DNA from: CAZRGV01 sp964599655
GTDB lineage: Bacteria; Planctomycetota; Planctomycetia; Isosphaerales; Isosphaeraceae
Assembly (NCBI GenBank): GCA_964599655.1
Contig: CAZRGV010000138.1
Location: 1-15,665 of the forward strand
Reading direction: 5' to 3'
DNA length: 15,665 bases
This document shows positions 5,542 to 12,845 of this stretch, piece after piece; within the stretch, counting starts at the first letter, position 1, and every line of letters starts with the position of its first letter. Position numbers and translations under genes: made by a program. Below the pieces are notes generated by a model. It did not search any database. It had not been told where the DNA came from and saw nothing but the letters and a program-made list of their open reading frames with translations.

Positions 5542-7023
5542 TTATGCGATGATTTCTCTGACGACGCGACCGGCGACGTCGGTGAGGCGGAAGTCCCGGC
5601 CATTATAGCGATAGGTGAGCTTCGTGTGTTCAAGTCCGAGAAGGTGGAGAATGGTGGCGTGCAGGTCGTTGACGCTGACGCGGTCGACGACGGCCTTATG
5701 GCCGAACTCGTCGGTCTCACCATAATGAATGCCCGGTTTGACGCCGCCTCCGGCGAACCAGGTCGTGAAGGCGTGCGGGTTGTGGTCGCGACCCGTCCCG
5801 CCCTTCTGGACGATGGGAAGGCGGCCGAATTCGCCGTTGCAGAGGACGAGGGTGGAGTCGAGAAGGCCACGGCCCTTGAGGTCCGTCAGCAGGGCGGCGA
5901 TGGGCTGGTCGGTTTCGAGCGCGAAGCCGCCGTGATTCTTGGCGATGTCCTGGTGCCCGTCCCAGCTTCGCTCGTTCTCCATGCCGCCGCTGTAAATCTG
6001 GATGAACCGGACGCCTCGCTCAACGAGTCGGCGGGCGATGAGGCACTGGCGGGCGAAGTGTGTGCACTTGGGGTTATCAAGACCGTAGAGCGCTTTCGTG
6101 ACCGTGGACTCGCTTTCGACGTCGAGGGCCTCGGGCGCGGCCATCTGCATGCGATAGGCGAGCTCGAACGCCTCGATACGGGCGGCGAGGGCGGGCTCAT
6201 CGGGGTGCTGTTCGAGGTCGTGGCCGTTAAGGGTTTTGAGCAGGTCGAGCTGCGCGCGTTGCTGGGGGTCGGTCAGTTGCGAAAGGCGGTTGAGGTTGTC
6301 GATGGGAGGCCCTTGCCCGTTGAGGGCCGTGCCTTGAAAGACGCTGGGGAGGAAGCCGGTGCCCCAGTTCTGGGCGTGGCCCTTGGGGAGGCCGCGACCG
6401 AGGGTGTCGTACATGACGACGAAGCCGGGCAGGTCCTGGTTCTCGGTTCCGAGGCCGTACGTGACCCAGGCGCCGACGCAGGGGAAGCCCATCCGGCTCA
6501 TGCCGGTGTTGATCTCGAAGAGGGCAGGCGAGTGATTGTTGGTCTCGGTGAAGCAGGAGTGGATGAACGCCATTTCATCCACATGTTTGGCGAGGTTGGG
6601 GAAGATTTCCGAGACCCAGGCGCCTGACTGGCCGTACTGGGCGAACCGGAACGGCGACTTCATGAGCGGGCCGACCTGGTCGACGAAGAAGCCGGTGTTC
6701 TTGTCGAACCCGGGCAACTCCTGCCCGTGGCGTTTTTCGAGCTCGGGTTTATAGTCCCAGGTGTCGACCTGGCTTGGGCCGCCGTTCATGAACAGCCAGA
6801 TGACCGACTTCGCGGGGGCGGGAAAGTGGGGCGGTTGGGGCGCCATCGGGTGTAAGGCTCGGTCCGACTCGGCCGCGGCGACGGTGCTGGAGAGCAAACC
6901 TTGCTGCTGGAGCAAACCGGCCAGGGCGAGCATGCCGAAGCCCGAGCCGGTGCGGCGGAGGAAGGCGCGTCGCGAGGGAAAGACGGGGGCAGGGGAGGCG
7001 AACAGGTTAGGAAGCTTCGGCAT
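5542..7023 (-). CDS. DUF1501 protein, Tat-exported (module B)
   Basis: This is a 493-residue, long-form DUF1501 protein of the alkaline-phosphatase-like superfamily with unknown activity. The frame is open back to 7146, but that would overlap the end of the preceding gene and give an arginine-rich leader. ATG 7023 has GAGGT six bases upstream and places a twin-arginine motif (SRRAFLRRTG, 17-26) before a hydrophobic stretch (28-44) and an alanine-rich cleavage region at 48-51. The full family signature is present: FMNGGPSQVDTWDYKPEL (78-95), HFARQCLIARRLVERGVRF, SWDGH, GEFGR (397-401) and GRDHN (411-415). It is likely exported already folded. It sits 77 bases downstream of the large PSCyt1/PSCyt2/PSD1 gene and 18 bases upstream of the metallopeptidase gene, all on one strand. 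Confidence 0.95.
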   Translation of the reverse strand: MPKLPNLFASPAPVFPSRRAFLRRTGSGFGMLALAGLLQQQGLLSSTVAAAESDRALHPMAPQPPHFPAPAKSVIWLFMNGGPSQVDTWDYKPELEKRHGQELPGFDKNTGFFVDQVGPLMKSPFRFAQYGQSGAWVSEIFPNLAKHVDEMAFIHSCFTETNNHSPALFEINTGMSRMGFPCVGAWVTYGLGTENQDLPGFVVMYDTLGRGLPKGHAQNWGTGFLPSVFQGTALNGQGPPIDNLNRLSQLTDPQQRAQLDLLKTLNGHDLEQHPDEPALAARIEAFELAYRMQMAAPEALDVESESTVTKALYGLDNPKCTHFARQCLIARRLVERGVRFIQIYSGGMENERSWDGHQDIAKNHGGFALETDQPIAALLTDLKGRGLLDSTLVLCNGEFGRLPIVQKGGTGRDHNPHAFTTWFAGGGVKPGIHYGETDEFGHKAVVDRVSVNDLHATILHLLGLEHTKLTYRYNGRDFRLTDVAGRVVREIIA

Positions 7024-7100
7024 CGCGGACCTCGATTCGGTTCGGCTTGACCCGATGCGTCGGGGCAGGGAGGTCGGAGAACGCGGCGGCCTTGAACGCG

Positions 7101-10100
7101 TTACTCGATGAAAACAAACTCGTTGAGGCTCATGAGCACCTGGCAAAAGTCGGTGAGCGCTGGTTCGATGCCGTCGGTGTGACCGGCGGCCTTGTGCGAG
7201 GCGACCTGCCGGTCGAGGAACGCCCGGGCGTCGGCCTGTTCCTGGACGCTGGGCTGTCGGCTCAGTGCGATCCGGTAGGCGGATCGGACGGCGTCGTCGA
7301 GCGTGGTGCCTTCGTCAGGTCTCACGCGATGGGCGAAACCGGCCGCCCACTCGCGAACGATCGGGCTATTGAGCAGGAGGAGCGACTGAGGCGCGCCGGT
7401 CGTGCCGGGCCGCGCGGCGATGGGCGTCAGGGCGTCGGGGGCGTCAAAGAGCGTCATCATGGGGATGAGTTTGCTGCGTTTGACGGTGAAGTAGATGCTC
7501 CGGCGTCGCATGCGGAGGTCGAGCGTACCCGGACCGAACATCCGGGAGTCGAGCAATCCGGAGACGGCGAGCATGGCGTCACGAATCGGCTCGGCCTCGA
7601 GCCTTCGTCGTTCCTGTCGCCAGAGGAGTGCGTTGTCGACGTCGATGGCGGATTTGGACGGATCGCCATGGGAGCTTTGGCGATAGACGGAACTCATCAT
7701 GATGAGTTTATGGATCGGCTTGAGCCGCCAGCCGTTGTGGATCAGCGCGCGGGCCAGCCAGTCGAGCAGTTCGGGATGGGAGGGCAGGGCGCCCTGGGCA
7801 CCGAAGTCGCTGGGAGTGGCCACGATGCCACGGCCGAAGTGATGTTGCCAGAGGCGGTTGACGATGACGCGGGCGAGCAGGTTGCCGGCCCCATCGTTGG
7901 CGTCGGTCATCCACTCGGCCAGGGCGCGCCGGCGGTAGGAGGTTCTCCAGCCTTTGGGAGGCGGTGTCTGCCAGTGCGACTCGCGTTCCGAACGGCTCAT
8001 CAAGACCTGGAGGAAGCCTTGGTTGGCCTCGCCTTCTTTCAGGTTGGGATCGCCGCGGCGAAGGAAGTGGGTTTTCTCGAGGAAATCGGCCCCTTGCGTG
8101 TGGAGTCGGACGGCCGGCAGACCTTCGGTGGAGATCAGGGCCTTGACGCCTTCCTTCTTCGGAGCGGTCTGGGCGTGGTCCTCGATCGCCTGGTTCAGGG
8201 CGCGCCAGGGCAGGTCGATCGTTTTGTACCAGGCGAGGAGTTCGGCGGTTTGCTGGTTGGAACGCTGGTCACGGGCGACGTCGAGGATGGTTTTGATCCT
8301 GGCGGGAATGCCATCGTCGTCAATGCCGACCGGACGGGGCGAGTCGGTGGCCGAGATTCGAAGGCGGCCGATGTTGTGGCCGTGGTTGCCCTGGAAGTCG
8401 AGTGTGAGGGTGAGCGTGGCCCCCGAGTCGGTGCGGATGTCGGAGCCCAGCTCGAAGACGGCGGCGTGATCCTTGCCGAACTCCGGGTCGACGGCCCAGC
8501 CGGACTTTTTGTCGTTGTCGATGGCGGCGGCGATGGGCAGTCCCTTTTGCTCGAAGGTGGCCTTGGGGTTGATCAGGCTCGGCTCTTGGGTCTGGCCGAT
8601 CCCGTAACGGGGGCCAACCTTGAGGGCGATGTCGGTGAGGTCGAAGTTGCCGTTGGCCGCGCGGCCTGGCCCACCCTGGACGAGCGAGGGGTCGGAGAGG
8701 GCCTCGATCTTGATGGCCGTGATTTCCGGGAGGTCGCAAGCGGCGACAATCGTATAGGTGTCAAAGTCGGCATTCGTGCCTTCGATCCGGATGGAGCCGT
8801 CGTCGAGCGTCTTGTGAGTCGCGCCTCCCTTCGAGGTGAACTTGCTTGGCTCGAGGACCACCCACTGAGGCTTGCTCTTCGACTGGTCGCGGTTTGCTTC
8901 CCAGCGCTCGAGGCGGGCGGGAAGTTGCTCGGATTCGAAGGCGGCCAGGGCGGCGACGTAGGGGGCGTGCTCGGCCTCGTATTTCGCCAGGGCCTTGCGG
9001 TACCCTTCGGGATCGCTCAGAAGATCGACCTCGCTTCGCACGGTGGTCGTGAAGGTGGCGACGAAGCGGTAGTAGTCTTTCTGGGGAATTGGGTCGTACT
9101 TGTGGTCGTGGCAGCGGGCGCAACCGATCGTCAGGCCGAGGAAGGCCGTGCCGGTCGTGTTGGTCATATCGTCGAGTTCGTCGTACCGTTCCTTCTCCAC
9201 CTGATTCTTGGTGATCTGGGTGCTGTGGACTCCCGCGGCGAGGAAGCCGGTGGCCTTGAGGGCGAGGTTGTTGTCGGGCGCGTACTCGTCGCCGGCGAGC
9301 TGCCACTTGACGAAGGTGTCGTAGGGCAGGTCCTGGTTCAGGGCCTCGATCACGAAGTCTCGGTAGTGGTAGGCCGTGGGCCGGTCGTAGTCGTGTTCGA
9401 AGCCATGACTCTCGGCGAAGCGCGCAAGGTCGAGCCAGTGCCTGGCCCAGCGCTCGCCGTAGTGGGGGCTCTCAAGCAAATGGTCAATTACTTTTTCATA
9501 GGCATTGTCTGAAGAATCGTTGACGAAGGTGTCGACTTCCTCGGGAGAGGGGGGCAGGCCGATGAGGTCGAAGTAGGCGCGCCGGATGAGGACGCGGCGC
9601 GAGGCGTCCTCGCTCGGGGTTAGTTTCTTCTCGTCGAGGCGTGCCAGGATGAAGCGGTCGATTGGCGTGCGGCACCAGGTTTCGTTGGAGACTGCGGGCG
9701 GATCGCTCGTTTTGAGGGGCTGAAACGCCCAGTGGGAGCGGCCGGCCTCGATGTCGATGACGCGTTTGGCGACGGGCCTGGCCTCCCCGAGCCGGGGGTC
9801 GGGCGCGCCCCGTTTGACCCAGTCGGTCAGGGCGGCGATCTCGGTGTCAGCGAGTTTCCCCTTGGGGGGCATCTTGAGGATCGGGTCGTCGTAGCGAACG
9901 GCCTGGATCAGGAGGCTGTTGTCTGGGTCACCGGGTTCGATCGCGGGTCCGGTGTCGCCGCCTTTGGTCCAGCCGGCCTTGGTGTCCAGAACGAGGTTGC
10001 CCCGGAGTTTCTTCGAGGCGCTCGAGTGACACTCATAGCAACGCTCGACGAGGATTGGTCGGATCTTCGATTCGAAGAAAGCGACGTCTTCGGGCGAGGG

Positions 10101-10187
10101 TTCCGAGGCGAGCGAGGGAACGGCGAGGCTGGCGACGAGGAACCAGAGGAACCGGGCGCGCTCCAACGATCGACAAATCTGCGTCAT
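7101..10187 (-). CDS. Secreted PSCyt1-PSCyt2-PSD1 cytochrome-type protein (module B)
   Basis: This 1028-residue protein is the most complete of the three here. ATG 10187 gives a Sec signal (hydrophobic 12-26, likely cleavage after SLA at 27); the frame is open to 10328 but the extra residues are basic and unlike a leader. PSCyt1 spans about 32-132 with CYECH (Cys50, Cys53, His54) and a candidate axial Met in KMPPKG (Met106). PSCyt2/DUF1549 covers about 165-380, with RRAYFDLIGLPPSPEEV and a second haem-type motif, CARCH (356-360). About 440-700 is a beta-rich insertion with GNHGHNIGRLRISATDS, possibly carbohydrate-binding. PSD1/DUF1553 covers about 756-1028, with IVNRLWQHHFGRGIV and the closing SLNEFVFIE. 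The two haem motifs suggest an exported di-haem electron carrier, but the substrate is unknown. It is the first gene of the module B operon. Confidence 0.96.
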   Translation of the reverse strand: MTQICRSLERARFLWFLVASLAVPSLASEPSPEDVAFFESKIRPILVERCYECHSSASKKLRGNLVLDTKAGWTKGGDTGPAIEPGDPDNSLLIQAVRYDDPILKMPPKGKLADTEIAALTDWVKRGAPDPRLGEARPVAKRVIDIEAGRSHWAFQPLKTSDPPAVSNETWCRTPIDRFILARLDEKKLTPSEDASRRVLIRRAYFDLIGLPPSPEEVDTFVNDSSDNAYEKVIDHLLESPHYGERWARHWLDLARFAESHGFEHDYDRPTAYHYRDFVIEALNQDLPYDTFVKWQLAGDEYAPDNNLALKATGFLAAGVHSTQITKNQVEKERYDELDDMTNTTGTAFLGLTIGCARCHDHKYDPIPQKDYYRFVATFTTTVRSEVDLLSDPEGYRKALAKYEAEHAPYVAALAAFESEQLPARLERWEANRDQSKSKPQWVVLEPSKFTSKGGATHKTLDDGSIRIEGTNADFDTYTIVAACDLPEITAIKIEALSDPSLVQGGPGRAANGNFDLTDIALKVGPRYGIGQTQEPSLINPKATFEQKGLPIAAAIDNDKKSGWAVDPEFGKDHAAVFELGSDIRTDSGATLTLTLDFQGNHGHNIGRLRISATDSPRPVGIDDDGIPARIKTILDVARDQRSNQQTAELLAWYKTIDLPWRALNQAIEDHAQTAPKKEGVKALISTEGLPAVRLHTQGADFLEKTHFLRRGDPNLKEGEANQGFLQVLMSRSERESHWQTPPPKGWRTSYRRRALAEWMTDANDGAGNLLARVIVNRLWQHHFGRGIVATPSDFGAQGALPSHPELLDWLARALIHNGWRLKPIHKLIMMSSVYRQSSHGDPSKSAIDVDNALLWRQERRRLEAEPIRDAMLAVSGLLDSRMFGPGTLDLRMRRRSIYFTVKRSKLIPMMTLFDAPDALTPIAARPGTTGAPQSLLLLNSPIVREWAAGFAHRVRPDEGTTLDDAVRSAYRIALSRQPSVQEQADARAFLDRQVASHKAAGHTDGIEPALTDFCQVLMSLNEFVFIE

Positions 10188-10265
10188 GGCACGAAGACCC
10201 CGAGCATTGCGGTGACGAGGCGGGCATTCCAGGGCGGGGGAGGCTCGGACGTTTTCCTCAATCCG

Positions 10266-10294
10266 ATTATGGCCGAGAGGCGAGGTCGGGTCCA
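10266..10294 (-). promoter_or_regulatory. Candidate sigma-70-type promoter for module B
   Basis: On the minus strand TGGACC (10294-10289) and CATAAT (10271-10266) are separated by 17 bases. Matches to consensus are 4 of 6 and 5 of 6. The -10 element lies about 80 bases upstream of ATG 10187, in the only sizeable non-coding gap before this gene. Confidence 0.4.
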
Positions 10295-10337
10295 GTTGTC
10301 GACGCGAGTGGATGGGGATTCTCGCCACGCGTCGACT

Positions 10338-10380
10338 CGAGGGCCGGGCCGTCCTCTCAGAGAGAACGGTCCGGGCCTCG
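10338..10380 (-). terminator. GC-rich stem-loop after module C (possible terminator)
   Basis: The arms 10338-10351 and 10367-10380 are complementary over 14 positions except one mismatch and one C/A (minus-strand sense) position. The loop itself contains a small CTCTC/GAGAG hairpin (10354-10358 with 10360-10364). The structure lies 15 bases beyond the WD40 stop codon in the direction of transcription. There is no T-run after it, so it could be a non-canonical terminator or an mRNA 3'-end stabiliser. Confidence 0.42.
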
Positions 10381-10394
10381 ATCGAGTCGCGTGT

Positions 10395-11441
10395 TTACTT
10401 GGACTTGGCGGGGGCGGGAGTCATCGAGCTGATGCGGAGATGGCCGTCGTGATGGGCGGTGGCCAGGCGGAGTCCGTCCGGGTGAAGGTCGAGGGCACGG
10501 CCGGTGTTGGGTAGCTTGAACTCGGCGAACTCGTTCGGCTGATCGGTCTTGAAGAACCAGAGGTAGCCGCCTCCGGTTCCGCCGGAAACCATGACCAGGA
10601 ACCCCGACGGATGGAATCGGAGGCCCCAGCCCACCCCTTTGATGTCGGCCTTGGGACGTTGCAGGAGTTTTTCCTTCCCGTCGGCCCAGTCGAGCAGGAC
10701 GATGGCGGGGTTGCTCACCGCTCCGAGCGGGTTGGAGGCTTCGATCAGACCGCTACAGGCGAGCCATTTGCCGTCGGCGCTGAGAGAGAGGTCGCGCACG
10801 CCGCCGTAGTCGACCCCCTGACCGCCGTTGTAGCTGTAAAGCTTGGAGGCGTCGAACCGGCGGGCCTCTTTGCGGGTGGCGACTTCCCACTGGACGACGA
10901 CCCCCTGGAGGTCGGCCGAGATGAGGAAGCGGCCCGAGGGTTCAAACAGGAGGCGGTAGATTGGCTTGTCGTGGCCGGGGAGTTCCTGCACGAGTTGGCC
11001 GTCGGCCACCGACCAGAGCCGGATCATGCGATCATTGCCGCAAGTGGCGACTGTCTGGCCGTCGGGGCTGACGGCGATGGCGTTGATCCAGCTTGCGGGG
11101 TGGGCGTCGATCTTGCGGATGGGCGTGGGTTTTTCGTCGTCGGCGGGCCACCAGATGAGGCGGCCGTCGCCGCCTCCGCTGAGCAGGATCTTGGCGTCCG
11201 GGGTGTATTCGAGGGCGAAGACCCAGCTTTCGTGGGCCAGAAGCGGTGTCTTGGCATCGGAGTCGAGGTTCCATCGCTGGATCGACTCGTCCTCTGATCC
11301 CGCGACGACGAAGCGGCCACTGGGGTCGAAGCGGCAGGAAATCAAGGGGCGGTTGTGCGCCAGGTCCTTGGCCACGTGGGTCTTGGTCGGGTCGGCGTTG
11401 GCGGCATCCGCCCCCAGCGTGGTCGCGCTTGAAGCGATCAT
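10395..11441 (-). CDS. WD40 repeat beta-propeller protein (module C)
   Basis: This 348-residue protein is built almost entirely of WD40-type blades. I count about seven, at roughly 28-60, 68-101, 112-144, 154-185, 205-250, 264-303 and 311-340, with typical turns such as DPSGRFVVAGSEDESIQRW and SPDGQTVATCGNDRMIRLW. A single seven-bladed propeller acting as a protein-binding scaffold is inferred. The start ATG overlaps the DUF1501 stop in an ATGA (11438-11441), which argues for translational coupling. The N-terminus (about 1-17) is alanine-rich with an ADAANA stretch but lacks a basic n-region and a long hydrophobic core, so export is uncertain although its operon partners are clearly exported. 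A stem-loop follows the stop. Confidence 0.92.
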   Translation of the reverse strand: MIASSATTLGADAANADPTKTHVAKDLAHNRPLISCRFDPSGRFVVAGSEDESIQRWNLDSDAKTPLLAHESWVFALEYTPDAKILLSGGGDGRLIWWPADDEKPTPIRKIDAHPASWINAIAVSPDGQTVATCGNDRMIRLWSVADGQLVQELPGHDKPIYRLLFEPSGRFLISADLQGVVVQWEVATRKEARRFDASKLYSYNGGQGVDYGGVRDLSLSADGKWLACSGLIEASNPLGAVSNPAIVLLDWADGKEKLLQRPKADIKGVGWGLRFHPSGFLVMVSGGTGGGYLWFFKTDQPNEFAEFKLPNTGRALDLHPDGLRLATAHHDGHLRISSMTPAPAKSK

Positions 11442-12739
11442 GCCAGGATCTCCGAGATGGGCGAGGCGGCCGGATCGGCGATCTGGATTGGGCGGCCATT
11501 GGCCTCGAAGCCGAAGGACGGGTCGACTCCCACGGCGCGGAGGTACGTGTGGAACAAGTGGCCGGCTCCGACCTGATGGTCGACCACCTCGGTTCCCTTA
11601 TCATTCGTCTTGCCGAAGGCCAGACCGGACTTCAGTCCGGCGCCGGCCATGGCGATCGACCAGGCGGCGTCCCAGTGGTCTCGACCGTAGAGGTAGTTGA
11701 TGTTCGGGGTCCGGCCGAACTCGGACATGACGACCACGAGCGTGTGCTGCAAGAGGCCGCGCGCGGCGAGGTCGGCGATCAGGTTCGAGAAGCCCTGGTC
11801 GAACTCGCCCACCTGTTCGAGGTGGAAGGTGAAGTTCTCGTTATGGGTGTCGTAGTTTGAGTGCGAGACCTGGACGAACGTGGCGCCGGCTTCCAGTAGG
11901 CGACGGGCCAGCAGGCAGTGGCGGCCGAAGTCGTGCTTGCCGTAGCGTTCCTGGTCCTTGAGGGGCTCCTTGGTGACGTCGAACACTTCGCGGCGCTCCA
12001 TGAGCTGCTTGGCCTGCTCAAAGGTTGTGGTGTACGCTTCGGTCTCGGCGGTGCGACGGCGGCTGGCGAAGCGGTCGTTCATTCGGCATCGGAAGGCTTG
12101 CCTGGCGAGCTCGCCGGGTTCGCTGACCGAGCCGGCGCGATCCGTGTTCGCGGGGGCCTGACCGTTGCCCAGGTAGAGAGCGCCGTACTTGGGGCCGAGG
12201 AAGGCGGCCTCGCTGCCGCCGAGGCCGCCGCCACCGGGCGTGATGTGGATGTAACCGGGCAGCGGGTCGCTTTCGGAACCCAGCAGCTTGGCCGCGACCG
12301 AGCCGATGTGGGGATATTCGCTCCCTGGCGACTGCGGTCGCCCGGTGTGCATGAGGTAATGGCCCTTGCCGTGGTCGTTCTTGGTGGCCTCGCTGGTATT
12401 GAGCCCTCGAACCAGGGCGAGGTGGTGCATCTGCCTGGCGGTCAGCGGCATGAGCTCCGAGATCATGATGCCAGGCACCGAAGTCTCGATGGCGCGGAAC
12501 GGCCCTCCCGTTTCGGTGTGGGGTTTGGGGTCCCAGGTCTCGAGCTGACTGGCTCCGCCAGCGAGCCAGATGACGAGCATCTGCTTCTGGTTCTTTTGAA
12601 GTTGGGCGGCGGTCGCTGGGCGGACGAAGTGGGAAAGCCCGAAACCCGTAGCGGCGCCGAGACCGGCGGCCAATCCTCCGAGGAACGATCGCCGAGAGAT
12701 CAGGTGATCAACCGAGTGGCACGCGTAGCCGCACTTCAT
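11438..12739 (-). CDS. DUF1501 protein, Tat-exported (module C)
   Basis: This is a 433-residue DUF1501 protein with unknown activity. ATG 12739 is preceded by GGGAGGG at a good distance, supporting the start. A twin-arginine signal is clear (SRRSFLGGLAAGLGAATG, 15-32, cleavage near ATAA at 42-45). There is an unusual cysteine-containing leader before it (MKCGYACHSVDHL). The core signature follows: WLAGGASQLETWDPKP, with Glu where the other two copies have the first Asp, then HCLLARRLLEAG, YDTHNENF, EFGR (340-343) and GRDHW (352-356). It lies 106 bases downstream of the module C PSCyt2/PSD1 gene and overlaps the WD40 gene by four bases. The conserved Asp/His-rich motifs are consistent with a metal site by analogy with the alkaline-phosphatase-like fold. 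Confidence 0.95.
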   Translation of the reverse strand: MKCGYACHSVDHLISRRSFLGGLAAGLGAATGFGLSHFVRPATAAQLQKNQKQMLVIWLAGGASQLETWDPKPHTETGGPFRAIETSVPGIMISELMPLTARQMHHLALVRGLNTSEATKNDHGKGHYLMHTGRPQSPGSEYPHIGSVAAKLLGSESDPLPGYIHITPGGGGLGGSEAAFLGPKYGALYLGNGQAPANTDRAGSVSEPGELARQAFRCRMNDRFASRRRTAETEAYTTTFEQAKQLMERREVFDVTKEPLKDQERYGKHDFGRHCLLARRLLEAGATFVQVSHSNYDTHNENFTFHLEQVGEFDQGFSNLIADLAARGLLQHTLVVVMSEFGRTPNINYLYGRDHWDAAWSIAMAGAGLKSGLAFGKTNDKGTEVVDHQVGAGHLFHTYLRAVGVDPSFGFEANGRPIQIADPAASPISEILA

Positions 12740-12845
12740 CGCTCGCCCTCCCTTGGGCTGGAGTCCACGCGGGACCCAGGTGGTCGTGCTTGAGAACGCT
12801 TCGGGTTCTGTTGGCTCACCAGGTTTGGTTCGATCCCGTTGGTTG

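Noticed and set aside
5626..6627. 333-codon plus-strand open frame opposite the module B DUF1501 gene
   Set aside because: Antisense shadow; the minus-strand frame carries all DUF1501 motifs.
7047..9512. 821-codon plus-strand open frame opposite the PSCyt1 gene
   Set aside because: Antisense shadow, glycine/valine-rich low-complexity translation without motifs.
10184..10207. Seven-codon upstream frame (MLGVFVP) whose stop overlaps the module B start codon
   Set aside because: The ATGA overlap is neat, but there is no ribosome site before it and a frame this short is expected by chance.
12791..12812. Small inverted repeat AGAAC/GTTCT in the 106-base gap of module C
   Set aside because: Only five pairs with an inner mismatch; too short to call a terminator, and the genes are probably cotranscribed.
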